From the NCBI GenBank assembly GCA_035452965.1, contig DAOTCE010000042.1, forward strand, positions 1 to 38,213: a DNA stretch of 38,213 nucleotides, read 5' to 3'. The stretch is from Candidatus Paceibacterota bacterium (GTDB lineage: Bacteria > Verrucomicrobiota > Verrucomicrobiia > Limisphaerales > UBA8199). How positions within the stretch are numbered: position 1 is the first letter of the stretch; every line of letters begins with the position of its first letter. Made by a program: the position numbers and the translations under genes. Under the pieces are notes generated by a model. That model was not told the origin of the DNA. It ran no database searches and was given only the letters and a program-made list of their open reading frames with translations. Below are positions 1 to 10,400 of the stretch, in pieces.

Positions 1-2268
1 AGCTGTTTGACTCACTCTGCCACCGGCCAGGGCCCGGAGTATCGAACTAAATACAGTTACAACGGCGTTGTGTTCGACGTTCCCTCCTCCGATTCCTGGG
101 GCACTGACCTCGCTGGCTACTACGGCGGCTTCGGGTATTTCCTCCAGGACGATCCCGGCACCTCGCTGCAGCGCAGCACACGGCTGATGGAGTATGTTGC
201 CGCGCACGGCCTTACCTCCGCCTTGGACACCAGTCCCACCATTTCTGAAGCCCGCGCCGAGATCAACGCCAACCATCCGTTTGTGGTTCTCAACGACCTC
301 ACCACCTCCGGCCACTACATCACCTGCATTGGCTACATCCAGAACCAGCACTCGCTCATCTTCAACGACCCCTACGGCAACAAGAACGTCAGCTATCCCG
401 GCAAAGCCGGCGCCGGCGCCATCTACGACTGGCCGGGCTACAACAACGGCTACCAAAACCTCAACACGGTTTACCGTTACATCCTCGCTCGCGGAACCGT
501 CTCCGCCAACACCAGCTGGGGCAGCTACTGGGACCTCAACGCCGCTGCCACCGGCGCCGGCGCCGCACCCGCCGGCACGTGGAACTCGACCTCCGCCAAC
601 TGGAGCAGCAGCGCCAACGGCACCGTCGCGACTGGACCCTGGGCGGGCCAAGATGCCATCTTCGCCGCCGGCACCGACGCCACTAGCGCTTACACCGTCA
701 GTGTCAGCGGCACCCAGATGGTCGCCAATGTCCTCGTCCAGGAGGGCACTGTCACCTTCACCGGCGGACGCTTCTATTTTCTCGCCAGCAGCGGCACCTA
801 CTACTCCAACTACGTCGCCGCCGGCGCCACCGCCATCTACAACACTCCTTTCGGCGGCACCGCCGCACCCGACAAATGGGGCCCCGGCACCACCGTCTAT
901 AAGGGTGCCAGCACCTGCGGTGGCTACTTCTCCCATAACGAAGGCACCCTCGCCCTCGGCCACAATTCCGCCCTCGGCACCGTCCGCCTCGAAGTCGGCG
1001 ACCCGACCGGGGCCAAAGTCGTCACCCTCCAAGCCGCCGACGCCACCGCCCGCACCCTGGCCAACTACCTCGTCCTGAAAGCCAACACCCTCAACATCGG
1101 TCCCGGCGGCATCCTCACCTTCACCGGCCCCATCAATTTCGACTCGAACACCAAACCCGCCCGCATCATCGCCGTCAGCAACAGCTTTACCACCTTTTCC
1201 GGCGTCCTCACCAACACCTGCGGCCTCACCAAGCGTGGCCCGGGCACCCTCCTGCTGAGCGGCGCCAGCGCCAACACTTATGGCAGCGCTACCGCCAACG
1301 GCTACACCACCGTCAGTGCCGGCACCCTTAAGTTGAATAAGACTGCTGGCGTGGCAGCCGTCGCCAACGGCGCACTCATCCTCAACTCAGGCGGCAACCT
1401 CCTCCTGGGCGCCGCCAACCAGATCGGGGATGCACTCCCCATGACCCTGGCCGGGGGCGTGTTTCAGACCGCTGGCTTCAGCGAGCAACTCGGCGCGCTG
1501 ACGCTCACCGCCAACTCCGTGATTGACCTCGGCGCTGGTGCCAGCGCGCTCGCGTTTGCGGCCAGCAGCGGCGTTGCCTGGAACGCTGGCACCACCCTGA
1601 CCATCGCCAACTGGAACGGCTCAATTACCGGCGGCGGAACCGACCGTATCACCTTCGGCAGCGCCGCTTCGGGATTAACATCCGCCCAGGTCGGCCAAAT
1701 CCGCTTTGCCAATCCTCCCGGCTTCCCTGCCGGCGACTACGCCGCCGCCATGCTCGGCACCGGCGAAGTCGTGCCTGCGACTGCACCGCCGATTATCACC
1801 ACTCAACCTGCCGACCGGGTGGCGGTCGTGGGCGAGAGCGCGTCGTTCACCGTCACAGCCACCGGCACGCCAGCGCCCGCCTATCAATGGCGCTTGAACG
1901 GCACCAACCTCCCCGGCGCCACCACCTCGACCTTGCTAATCCCCAGCGTCACCCCCGGCGACGACGGCTCTTACTCGGTCCTGGTCACCAACCTCGCCAG
2001 CTCCATCAGCAGCGCCGACGCGGTCCTGACCGTTTACCCCTCGGCAGTGCCAACCCTGAGCAACCTGGCCTGCTCCGCGGATGGCTGCTTCCAGGTGAAT
2101 CTGTCCGGCGTCCCCGGCGGCCGCTACGCCATCCTGGCCTCCACCGACCTGACCAATTGGACCGTCCTGGAAACCAATACCTCTCCCATCAACTTCACGG
2201 ACACCAACTCCAGCAGCCTGTCCCGCCGGTTCTACCGCGCTCAATACGTCCCAAGCGAGGGGCCGTGA
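1..2268 (+). CDS. Secreted C39-like peptidase / beta-repeat / Ig protein, 5' partial
   Basis: The reading frame is open through the left edge of the window, so the N terminus (signal peptide and probably the catalytic cysteine) is missing; the TTG at position 7 is not a convincing start. The first ~160 residues resemble papain-like peptidase C39 domains: a His in SGHYITCIGY and a downstream NDPYG give the His/Asp part of the triad. From about residue 190 to 590 the protein is Gly/Ala/Thr-rich with autotransporter-associated beta-strand repeats (LTKRGPGTLLLSG, YTTVSAGTLKLN). Residues ~593-676 form an Ig-like domain (ITTQPADRVAVVGESASFTV, YQWRLNGTNL, DDGSYSVLVTN). The last ~65 residues are the module YAILASTDLTNW...RRFYRAQ that recurs in other secreted proteins of this window. 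Probably exported and surface-exposed. Whether the peptidase is active cannot be judged without the missing end. Confidence 0.75.
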   Translation, partial: SCLTHSATGQGPEYRTKYSYNGVVFDVPSSDSWGTDLAGYYGGFGYFLQDDPGTSLQRSTRLMEYVAAHGLTSALDTSPTISEARAEINANHPFVVLNDLTTSGHYITCIGYIQNQHSLIFNDPYGNKNVSYPGKAGAGAIYDWPGYNNGYQNLNTVYRYILARGTVSANTSWGSYWDLNAAATGAGAAPAGTWNSTSANWSSSANGTVATGPWAGQDAIFAAGTDATSAYTVSVSGTQMVANVLVQEGTVTFTGGRFYFLASSGTYYSNYVAAGATAIYNTPFGGTAAPDKWGPGTTVYKGASTCGGYFSHNEGTLALGHNSALGTVRLEVGDPTGAKVVTLQAADATARTLANYLVLKANTLNIGPGGILTFTGPINFDSNTKPARIIAVSNSFTTFSGVLTNTCGLTKRGPGTLLLSGASANTYGSATANGYTTVSAGTLKLNKTAGVAAVANGALILNSGGNLLLGAANQIGDALPMTLAGGVFQTAGFSEQLGALTLTANSVIDLGAGASALAFAASSGVAWNAGTTLTIANWNGSITGGGTDRITFGSAASGLTSAQVGQIRFANPPGFPAGDYAAAMLGTGEVVPATAPPIITTQPADRVAVVGESASFTVTATGTPAPAYQWRLNGTNLPGATTSTLLIPSVTPGDDGSYSVLVTNLASSISSADAVLTVYPSAVPTLSNLACSADGCFQVNLSGVPGGRYAILASTDLTNWTVLETNTSPINFTDTNSSSLSRRFYRAQYVPSEGP

Positions 2269-2467
2269 CCCATCTCCACCCCAAGTGAGGTTGAGTTCGG
2301 CATTTACCGGAAGGCGCTCGATTGTCTCAACGGGAAGTATGCAAGCTTGTGGGATTCATCGGCGTCGCATGCGGCATCGTCAGCGGCGGTTTGACCGCCT
2401 GGTTCTTCAAGCTGAACCCGATTGAATCGCTGCATTGCGAGCAGGAACAACAGGCGGCTATCGGGCA

Positions 2468-5275
2468 TCACTGCAACAGAGCCCTATAATATCGCTGGTT
2501 GGCGGTGGCTGGCGTATCCACGAACTCGAACAGGCCGTTCGTGTTGAGAAGGTTGGTCAGCGTCACCCAGTCCACGAAGTTGCTTGAACCCTGGATGGCG
2601 TATGTGAGACCGGGTTCGCCGCTGAGCAGCAGCCAGGGAGAGTGATTGGCCAGGAGCATCGTCTGCTCAAACCGGACGGGCCGGCTGAAGTGTTTCAAAA
2701 TATCGGCCATGTAGGCGTTGCGGGCGCTGGTGGTGGTGATTGTCTCGAAGGGGAAGCCGAAGTAGATCACCTTGCCTCCACCGGCTGACCCGTCGTAGCG
2801 GACGGCCGCCGCGCCGCCGGCGTAACCCGGGTAGTTCAGCGCCGCCGTGGCCCCCGCACCTGTAGGCGTGACCGCGTCCGGGTATGCGACGGCGTAGATG
2901 CCGTGGCTGCCGTCGTCGAAGGCGCCGGTCGCATTGCCGCTGAAGATAGATCCGCCGGCAGGCGCGAAGTCATAGATCCCCGAATCATCGTTGGCGTTGC
3001 CATTGAGCGAGGCGTGGAGCCGGTTGTGCAGGAAGTTGCGGTCGGCGATGCTGGGGCCCGACGCGCGGTCGAGGTCCCAGGCGATTTCGGAGCCGGAGAC
3101 AAAGAGGTGGCCGCCGTTGGCCAGGAACGCAGCTACCCTGGCCTGCGCGGCGGTGTTGAAAGTGCGGTCGGCGGTGGATTGGTTGCCGGATTCCCAGATG
3201 ACGATGTGGTAGTTGGCGAGGTTGACCGTGTTGTTGGTAACGGCCTGGAGCTGGCAGGAATCGAAGCCCACGGACGAGGAGGCGCTGATGGCTTTGCCGT
3301 GCGCGACGACGTAGTCGAAGGCATTCGCGGAACGCGGCAGGACGCGGTCCATGGTGCCGGAGTTGGCGTTATGGCCGGGGGGTTTGTATTGCTGGGCGGT
3401 TGGGGTCTGGCGCAGGTTAAGGAACCGGTCGAAGCGCGTGAAGCCGTTCACGACGAGCACACGGCTGGACTGGGGGCTGGAGGCCTGCCGGCAACCGACC
3501 GTGGCGGAGGGGAAGGATTGGCCGCCGGCGTTGGTGGCGGCCACGCGGAAGTAATAATCGGTGTCCGCGGCCAGGCCGGTCAGGAGCAGGGAGGTCGAGC
3601 CGACGCCGCTCACGCCGACGGGGTTGCCGAAGCCGAAGCCATCTGTCGAGCGATAGACCACGTAGCCCGTCGCCGGCCCGCTGTTGCCCTCCGTCACGGG
3701 CGCCGACCAGGCGAGGAGAATGCCGCTGTTGGTGGCGATGGCGCGCACGTTGAACGGGGGCTCGGGCAGGAAATTCAGGGGCAAGCCGTCAAACTGGTTC
3801 ATGTAGTACACCACGGCCTGATAGCTGGCGCGGGCGGTCAAGTTCCGGAACCTGGGGTCGCGCAGGAGCGCCGCGTCATACACGTTGTCGTGGAAGGCGA
3901 CCTCGATGATGGTGGCGTCGAACTCGTCGCCGATATAGTTGTTGTTGATCTCGCCGAAGGCGAAGTCGCTGCGGGCGTAGGTGAGGCTGGAGCGGTTGTT
4001 GGTCCAGCCGTATTCGAAGGGCGGGGCGGTAATGGTCTTGCAGGCGTTGTTGATATTGGTGGCGATTATCTGGGCCAGGCGGCGCTGGTTGGGGGTGTCG
4101 GAGTTGGGGGCGACGTTGGTGGAGAGGGAAGGATCGTTGTAAAGCCCGACGTCGCCGCGCGCGGTGGGCGTGCCGCCCGAGGCGTTGGAGTGGAAGCCGA
4201 TGTAGAGCCGCTTATACATGTTACCGGCCTCCTGGCGGTTCATTTCCCGGGCCATGCGCGGGGGCGCGGTCACATTGCCGTTGAGGTAGAGGTTGGGGTC
4301 CTGGCCCTGGCCGAGCGAGCGCTGCACCCAATACCGCGAGGATTCCTCCTCGCGCGGATACCCCGACACGCCCCCGCCGCGGTCCACGTCGCCCATGCCG
4401 TTGCCGAAGCGGATGGCATCGGCGATGACAACGCCGGTGAGGGGCGGCCCTTCGCCCAGGTTGCTGATCACAACCGAGCCACTGGCGGGGTTGGACCCGG
4501 CATTGAAGTAATACGTGCCGAGGTAAATCCAGCCGCTGCCGACCATGTGATGCGGCACGCGCACCAGAGACTGGCCTCCGGTGTGGTTGATGCGGTAAAG
4601 CTGGTTGGTCCGGTTGCCGCTGGTCAGGACCCATGTGTAAACGGGGTAGAACCCAGCCACGGGAATATTCGGGGTGTAGGTGGCAGTGGCCGTCTCGGTC
4701 GCCGAGACGCTGGCGAAGCGATAGGGCACCGCGCCCGCCTGCCCAAAATAGACCTCGTAAGTGCTATCCTCCCAGAACCCGCCCCAGGTCACCGCCGGGC
4801 TGACGTTGTCCAGCACCACTTCATTGGTCTGAAAGCCGACCGGGCGGAAGGGGACCACGGTGGCGCCCGCGTTGAAGCAGTAGAAGGCGAACATGGCCAT
4901 CTGGTCAATGTTGCCGTAATCCTCGCTCATGCCGTTGAGGACGCCCCGGCCCAAAGCCCAGGCGCTGCCGGTCCAATCCCACCCGTGCCCGGCGCTGGTG
5001 AAGACGATGCGCCCCGACAACGCCCCGGCCGGCTGCGTGCCCGCCGGAGCAATCGGCCCCACCGCGTCAGCTCGCGCCACGCCCGGCGTGTCCGGCTTGG
5101 GAACAGCCGGCGGGGGCGTGGAGTCCAGGCCCGGGAAATCCGGCGTATGGCGGACCGGCAAAGCCGGCTCAGGCGCGGGTTCCTGGGTCGCCGACAGACG
5201 AGGAGCGGCGGCGAACAACAGCGTTAGAACGACGGGGGTAATCAACCTCAGCCTGAGCATTCGGTGAAACGGCAT
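2468..5275 (-). CDS. Secreted N-acetylmuramoyl-L-alanine amidase with golvesin, FN3 and GATase-like domains
   Basis: Likely cleaves the amide bond between MurNAc and L-Ala in peptidoglycan, outside the cytoplasmic membrane. I start it at the ATG giving MPFHRMLRLRLITPVVLTLL, a signal peptide ending near SA; TTG and GTG codons upstream are in frame but would precede the n-region. The Amidase_3 fold is split: GHG at 96-98 and Glu118 (first zinc ligands), FHSN at 361-364 (second His) and the catalytic-type IIEVAFHDN around Glu458. A golvesin-like region (about 165-290, ending VVIADAIRFGN) is nested between these halves. A fibronectin type III domain follows (~505-600), then a class-I glutamine-amidotransferase-like domain (~605-870, VLVVNGFTRFDRF, FLANGGHLFVSGSE), then the C-terminal module LTYAIQGSSNFVDW...RYYRALL. 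The gene converges on the preceding one; the 199-nt gap has only a short hairpin (2385-2399) without a good T-tract. Confidence 0.85.
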   Translation of the reverse strand: MPFHRMLRLRLITPVVLTLLFAAAPRLSATQEPAPEPALPVRHTPDFPGLDSTPPPAVPKPDTPGVARADAVGPIAPAGTQPAGALSGRIVFTSAGHGWDWTGSAWALGRGVLNGMSEDYGNIDQMAMFAFYCFNAGATVVPFRPVGFQTNEVVLDNVSPAVTWGGFWEDSTYEVYFGQAGAVPYRFASVSATETATATYTPNIPVAGFYPVYTWVLTSGNRTNQLYRINHTGGQSLVRVPHHMVGSGWIYLGTYYFNAGSNPASGSVVISNLGEGPPLTGVVIADAIRFGNGMGDVDRGGGVSGYPREEESSRYWVQRSLGQGQDPNLYLNGNVTAPPRMAREMNRQEAGNMYKRLYIGFHSNASGGTPTARGDVGLYNDPSLSTNVAPNSDTPNQRRLAQIIATNINNACKTITAPPFEYGWTNNRSSLTYARSDFAFGEINNNYIGDEFDATIIEVAFHDNVYDAALLRDPRFRNLTARASYQAVVYYMNQFDGLPLNFLPEPPFNVRAIATNSGILLAWSAPVTEGNSGPATGYVVYRSTDGFGFGNPVGVSGVGSTSLLLTGLAADTDYYFRVAATNAGGQSFPSATVGCRQASSPQSSRVLVVNGFTRFDRFLNLRQTPTAQQYKPPGHNANSGTMDRVLPRSANAFDYVVAHGKAISASSSVGFDSCQLQAVTNNTVNLANYHIVIWESGNQSTADRTFNTAAQARVAAFLANGGHLFVSGSEIAWDLDRASGPSIADRNFLHNRLHASLNGNANDDSGIYDFAPAGGSIFSGNATGAFDDGSHGIYAVAYPDAVTPTGAGATAALNYPGYAGGAAAVRYDGSAGGGKVIYFGFPFETITTTSARNAYMADILKHFSRPVRFEQTMLLANHSPWLLLSGEPGLTYAIQGSSNFVDWVTLTNLLNTNGLFEFVDTPATANQRYYRALLQ

Positions 5276-5418
5276 ACTCACAAGATGCCAGAGCAACTGG
5301 AAACCGCAAGCTCACAAGCCTGGGTTGAAGTGGCACACTCCAGCCCCGGCGGCACCACCAGGCGTCCTAATTGCTGAGTGCCATAACTGATTAGGGGACG
5401 GCGTGAGAGCGGCACCAT

Positions 5419-5450
5419 GACGGCCACTGGACGGCCACTGGACGGCCGGG
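5419..5450. repeat. 11-bp tandem repeat, about 2.8 copies
   Basis: The unit GACGGCCACTG occurs twice perfectly in tandem (5419-5429, 5430-5440) and a third, shortened copy GACGGCC follows. It lies roughly 150 bp upstream of the amidase start. Function unknown. Confidence 0.8.
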
Positions 5451-5691
5451 ACCAAATTTGGGCCCCGGGCCATCGGCGGCTGGAGGGCGGGTTGTCCGGC
5501 CTGCTTCTGAGGGGCAGGAGGCTGACAGTATGATGCTTCTGAACACGCACCTGAACTCTAGCGCGGGAGGTAGCGGGTATATAGACACCAAATGTGGCTA
5601 CCTTTTTTGGTTCATCACGGGTTTCCGGGGACTGCCAACGGTGGTTTGCACCCGCACGACTCGGATGGCCTCCCGACTTTCACCACCCCAA

Positions 5692-5714
5692 CACTGTCCA
5701 AATTTAGGACAGTG
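5692..5714. promoter_or_regulatory. Perfect 8-bp dyad CACTGTCC / GGACAGTG
   Basis: The arms are separated by the AT-only heptamer AAATTTA, giving an operator-like 23-bp site. It is not followed by a T-tract in either direction, so it is not a good intrinsic terminator. It could bind a dimeric regulator of the amidase gene or be the end of a decayed mobile sequence; no partner end was found. Confidence 0.35.
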
Positions 5715-5790
5715 ATCCTGCCTGTCAGCCTTCTTGAGTCCCCGCTGGTCCCTGCGCCTTTGGCTTGTGATTACGGGGTCTAACCTGTGC

Positions 5791-5844
5791 GGCTACGGTG
5801 TGGTTCCCATGGGGGTCGGCCCCCATGGGAACCACACCGTAGCC
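5791..5844. repeat. Perfect palindrome, 25-bp arms with 4-nt loop
   Basis: Arms 5791-5815 and 5820-5844 are exact reverse complements around the loop TCGG. The arm begins GGCTACGGTGTGG and ends in GGGGG. There is no T-tract on either side. Such a long perfect hairpin is unlikely by chance and is a candidate cruciform, dispersed palindromic element or highly stable RNA hairpin. Confidence 0.9.
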
Positions 5845-5881
5845 TGACCGTACGGACAAGCCATCCTCCAGCCAGCCGCAA

Positions 5882-5936
5882 GCCAACGCCGGTGTGCGGG
5901 CCAACGCAGCAGTGCAAACGCCCGTCCGGCGTTGGC
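5882..5936. repeat. 11-bp inverted repeat
   Basis: GCCAACGCCGG (5882-5892) pairs perfectly with CCGGCGTTGGC (5926-5936) across a 33-nt spacer. It lies 37 bp to the right of the perfect palindrome; the two may belong to one repeat element. Confidence 0.7.
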
Positions 5937-6053
5937 GCAGGCGGCAAGATGGGGAAGTCCGAGAAGGCAGATTGCCATCGGTATTCCCCGGCAATCCGCG
6001 AAGAATCCCTTTTTTGGCTAGAGTCAGGAGTTCTGAGCCTGGGGTATGTGGAG

Positions 6054-7175
6054 TCACCAGAAGATGCGCAAGCCGGTGGTCCACGCCCAGCCGGAGTATT
6101 CCCCTCCGTCATTGGCTCTGTCGCGCATGTGAGAATATTGCACGCCGGTTTGCACCTTGAGCTTGTGCCCGTATAAGAAGTAGTTCAGGCCGAGGTAAAT
6201 CTCGTTGTAATCGTCCCCGGGGTCTTCAACAATGGTGTTTTCATACAGGGCCAGGCGCACACCGTTATCGCCGTCGCTCCTGACGTAAGAGCAGCGCACA
6301 ACTACCTGCAGTTGGTCTGTGATGTTGTAAAACGGCAGCAGTTCAGCGCCCCAGAGGTTACTTTGATCGAAGCAGCCAATCCCGCCGGAGACGTCCGCAC
6401 GAAATCCCCATTTGCCCGTGTCATATCTGAAATTCAAAGAGCTGACGTGCTGCAGAGCAGGGGTCCAATCGCTGTCACTGTCCGGCTCCTGATAAACGTA
6501 ATTGACCGCAAGCAATGCCTGTTCTGAATTGAGCTGCGTCGCGAAGTCGTAGCCCACGGTGCCGAGGAAGAAGACCCCGCCATTAAACTCGCCGAACAAC
6601 CGGTCTTGAGCCCCGGCTGAGTAGGTGCCGGCAAAGTAGCGCCAGTCGCCGGGTTTGCCCGAGACGCTCATCCCGGGAAAGTACTCGTTTCGGAACCAGA
6701 TATTATGGGCGAGATTGCCGCGATCGATTGTGATCAGCTCCCTTGAAGAGGTGGAACCCGACAGGGTGAACGGCGCGCTGTGCTTCCCGAGGGTTACGAT
6801 CAGCTCGTCTGTTCGGCTCCAGGCCAGGTACATGTGCGTCAGTCTTCGAAACGCCGGCTCTGGCTCCTGCGGATTGAGATCGGCCTCGCCGTGCAGCGTG
6901 AAATTCTCGAAGAGCCGCGCCCTAGCTCCTGCGCGAAACCGGCGGATGTTCACCTCATCCTCGTCCCCTTGATCGGAATTGATCAACGAGTAATCCAGCT
7001 GGAAGCGCCCGGTGAACTGAAACCTTTGGATAACCGGATTCTCTTGGTTGTGGTACCAATCCGCGTAACTCCAAATCCGGTCATAGACCGATAACTCCGC
7101 CTCCGCTTTGGCAGCTTCCTGGCCAAGGAGTTCCGGGCAGGGGCTCACCGCAAACGGCAGTAGCACCACGCGCAT
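6054..7175 (-). CDS. Outer-membrane porin of the phosphate-selective O/P type
   Basis: A 373-residue beta-barrel protein. The frame runs further upstream, but the ATG at 7175 has a GGAG seven bases before it and begins MRVVLLPFAV, a short signal peptide. After processing come features of the Porin_O_P family: FQFTGRFQLDYSLINSDQ, EVNIRRFRAGARARLFENF, LTLGKHSAPF-like TLGKHSAPFTLSG, and ELITIDRGNLAHN. The protein alternates short turns with amphipathic strands and ends TGLRIFW, an aromatic C-terminal residue as used for barrel assembly. Family members form anion or phosphate channels in the outer membrane; substrate choice here is unknown. It lies downstream of the large phosphoesterase on the same strand with a 281-nt gap, so a shared role in phosphate release and uptake is possible but unproven. 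Confidence 0.85.
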   Translation of the reverse strand: MRVVLLPFAVSPCPELLGQEAAKAEAELSVYDRIWSYADWYHNQENPVIQRFQFTGRFQLDYSLINSDQGDEDEVNIRRFRAGARARLFENFTLHGEADLNPQEPEPAFRRLTHMYLAWSRTDELIVTLGKHSAPFTLSGSTSSRELITIDRGNLAHNIWFRNEYFPGMSVSGKPGDWRYFAGTYSAGAQDRLFGEFNGGVFFLGTVGYDFATQLNSEQALLAVNYVYQEPDSDSDWTPALQHVSSLNFRYDTGKWGFRADVSGGIGCFDQSNLWGAELLPFYNITDQLQVVVRCSYVRSDGDNGVRLALYENTIVEDPGDDYNEIYLGLNYFLYGHKLKVQTGVQYSHMRDRANDGGEYSGWAWTTGLRIFW

Positions 7176-7248
7176 TCTTAAACTCCATACCAGCTTCCTA
7201 GTTAATGGACGTCGTTCACATCGGTTGCCTGTCGCACTGCTAGCGGAG

Positions 7249-7279
7249 GGGGTGACAATCCGGTTGCGGAGGGGTGACA
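7249..7279 (-). promoter_or_regulatory. Direct repeat TGTCACCCC x2, 22-bp spacing, upstream of the porin
   Basis: Read on the minus strand, TGTCACCCC occurs at 7279-7271 and again at 7257-7249, exactly 22 bp apart (two helical turns), 74-104 bp upstream of the porin ATG. The larger repeat also includes the flanking TCCGC. Pho boxes are built from TGTCA-type direct repeats at 11-bp steps, so two sites at 22 bp could be a degenerate PhoB operator. The middle 11-bp step does not match, so this is tentative. Confidence 0.3.
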
Positions 7280-7456
7280 TCTTCGTGATACCGATCCATG
7301 GAAACCAAGGAGCAACGGGCAACTTCCTGTCAATGACGCTGCGGCCATTCGGCCGCCGGTTGGGTTGCCCTTCCACGAGGCAGCAGGCCCATCGGTCAGC
7401 ACCCATTGAACAGCTGCGTGTTTCTCTGGCGCGAACTGACGCTCGCGGTTACAGGA

Positions 7457-10400
7457 TTAAGGGAACCGGACACGATAAAAGGCGGCTTGCGGCAGCGGGG
7501 AGGAGTCGGTGAAGGCAGCCGTCCCGTCCTGGCCGACGATGGCTGAGCCCAAAGTGGTCCAGTTGCCGCCCAAAACGCTCGCGCGCTGGACCGTGCAGCG
7601 GGTGCCGACGATGCTGGTGAAGTGGACGTGAACCTGGGTCGGGGTCCGGACGGGCGGGAACAGGACGATGTCGCCGGGGGCGGGCACAGTGTAGAAGACC
7701 CGCAAGCGCGGGCGGTCGCGCTGGGAGTCGGCTTCGGCGCTGGCAAAGCCCCAGGCATCGGAGCCGTTGGGCCAGGGAAGGATGGCCCAGCCAAAGTTGG
7801 TGGTGGAACCATGGACCCAGGATTGAACGTCGGCGGTCAGGTCGAAAGAATGATAAGCGGCCTGAACATTGGGGGCGAGGTCCGGGCTGCCGGCGGCGGC
7901 AGAGGGAATGCCGGCAGCTTCGATGCCATCGGTCTGGATGCCGTTCCCCCACCAATTCCAGGTGGAAGTGGAATCCTGCCAGGGTTGCAGGAGCCGGAAG
8001 AACTGGCCGCCGTCACCGTGCGCATCAGCGACTGAACTGGAGACTTCGAGCCGGGCGGCATCAATGCGGGCGCCGGGCGGAACCTGGCCGGGGCCGGTGC
8101 CGACCGCATCGGCAAACCAAATCAGCATCTCGGAGGCATCGGACTCCGCCCAATCATTGTAGATGCCGGTGGCGGTGGCGTAGGTGGTATTGGGATTACC
8201 CTGGCGGATGCGGGTGTCCTGGGCGCCGCTGTAGCCGTCCACCCCCTGGCGGAAGCCGGCAACAGCCGCGCCGGCCGGGAGCCAGAGCACTTCCAGGAGC
8301 GGCCGCTGCGCCAGGTCGTGAGGCCACTCGCAGGCGGCGAACGCGGTGCCATCGGTGCGGGGTTGGGCGGCCGCCGGGGGCAGCCAGCCGGGCATGAGCC
8401 AGCCGTAGTTCGGCTCCCCGCCGTTGACCCAGGCTTCGACATCGGCGGTGACGCCCATGCTGATGGTGCCGGTGCCCGTGCCTCCCTCACCGCCCGTCAG
8501 CCCGAGGAACGAGTCGTAGCTGCTGCGGGCGTGAACGTCATTGGGCTGGAACCCGCCGCTGCCGTCGCCGGCGTTGTTCCAAGTGACGGAGTTCGGATTC
8601 CAGGACACGAGCATGCGATAAAGGGGGCTGCCATCGCCAGGCGAGTTGCCGATGTCCGGGGAAATGTTGAGGTGCAGTTCGGCGCTGACAATGACCGCGT
8701 TGGTGGGGATCCGCCCGAGCGCATCGCCCGCGAGGTTGCTGAAGCGAAGCAGGGCCTGGGTGCCTTCCTGCGTCGCGTCAGGGGCGGGCGCGTCCATCCA
8801 GATAGCGTAGTTGTCACCGTGGCCGATTGTGAGAGATGCATTGGACTCGGCGGCACTGAGCTCGGTGTCGGCGGCGCTGGTGTAAAGGCCGTAACCATGA
8901 TCCCACCCCTGCTGGAAGCGGCTGACACGGAGCAAGCCGAGGCTGACGCTGGTGCTGCCGGCGGCGGTGATGCCATCGGGCTTGCGGAGCACCAGGCTGA
9001 TGGAGCGCTGGGCCAGGGAGGGATTGCCGCTGATATTGCTGAAGGTGACAGCACGCAGGAGGGCCTGCACGGCTGCCGGGGTGGCGTCGCCGTTGAAGGT
9101 GACAACCAGCGGCGTAGCGCCGGCTCCGCCGGCGAAAGCGCCGATGACCGTACCCTCGTAGGTAACCGTGTCGCCGGATACGCCGATCTGGCCGGCGCCG
9201 GTGCCTACGTTGCGGATGGCCAGGCGATCATCCGCGGTGGCGTTGGCAGCAAGCATGACAGTGAGAGACGCGCCACCGTAGCTGGGCGTGGCCGGGTCAA
9301 CCAGGGTGGCCTGGCCGTCGAGCCCGATGCCGGGCATGCCAATGCCGTAGGCGACCTGATTGGACGTCCAGGTCAACCGGGGTTCATTGTCGAGATTGAC
9401 CACGGAGAGCGGAGGAAGCGCTCGGGCATGGTAGTTCGAGTCGGTGGAGCTGACCGTAAGGGAAACGGAGTACCGAATGTCCCCGTCCAGTACTGCGTCG
9501 TCCACACCCGTGATGGCGACGGTGTGGGGCACATGCCAATCATTGGTGGTAAAGGTGAGGCTGGCCGGGGAGACGGCGCCTTCGGCCAGGTCGCTCGAAA
9601 CCAGCGCAATGGAAACGTCCGCGGTGGGCGCGGTGTCCAGCATGAGGCTGCAGGTCACCCCGGCGCCGTCTTCCACGGTGACCAGGTTCTGGGAGGGCGA
9701 GATCGCCACGCCCGGCCGCAGCGCGGGCACGTAGACGAAGGAAACAATCGGCTCCCAGGCGTTGGGCGTTTGCAGGCCGTTCTTGGGGGTGTCCCGCGAC
9801 TGGATCTCCCAGCCGTCGCCGTTGGCGTTGACCTGGCAACTAACGATATTGTCGAGGTTATAGGTGAGGCCGCCTTCGGCGGAGATGAGCAGCACCCCTT
9901 CCTCGGGTGTGCGCCCGGTGATCTTGAGCTCCCAGCGGCCCGTGTCGAGCGGTGTGACGGTAAAGAGGGGCGCGGCGCCGCTGTACATGTCTATGGTGCC
10001 ATCAGCCAGGAAGCGCCCGGAGACTACGGCGGTTTCCGTTCGGGGAACGTAGACGAAGGCAAAGGGGTCCTGCTCGTAGTCGCCGGCGGTGTAGGCGGAG
10101 TTGTCTTTGACGAAGACATTCCAGGTGCCGTTGTTGCTGTTGACCTGCGACAGGGCGAAGTTGGCTTCGTTTCTGGCGTGGTTGACAAGCAGGACGCCGT
10201 CGGTGCGCGAGTCAATGCCCAGGCTGGTCAGATCCACAACCGCCCGGCCGCTCGCCTCGCTGGTGACGTGGGTGCCGAGGGCCAGGCCCGGAGAGCCGGT
10301 GAAGAGGTTCCATACACCGCCATTGGTGCCACCGTCATTGCGGACAACGCCGCCGAGCCACTTCGAATAGGGGAACCACGCCCCCGCCGCGTTTACGTTA

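Larger units (their letters stand above)
5276..6053. other. Long non-coding gap rich in repeats
   Basis: About 780 bp between the amidase start and the porin stop. I find no convincing gene on either strand; the small open frames have poor starts and no recognisable motifs. It contains an 11-bp tandem repeat, an 8-bp dyad, a perfect 54-bp palindrome and a further 11-bp inverted repeat, listed separately. The amidase promoter should lie here but no clear -35/-10 pair stands out. Confidence 0.6.

Noticed and set aside
2903..5227. A 774-codon open frame on the plus strand
   Set aside because: It is antisense to the amidase gene, whose domains and catalytic motifs are clear. The plus-strand translation is Gly/Val/Arg-rich without motifs, as expected for the shadow of a high-GC gene.
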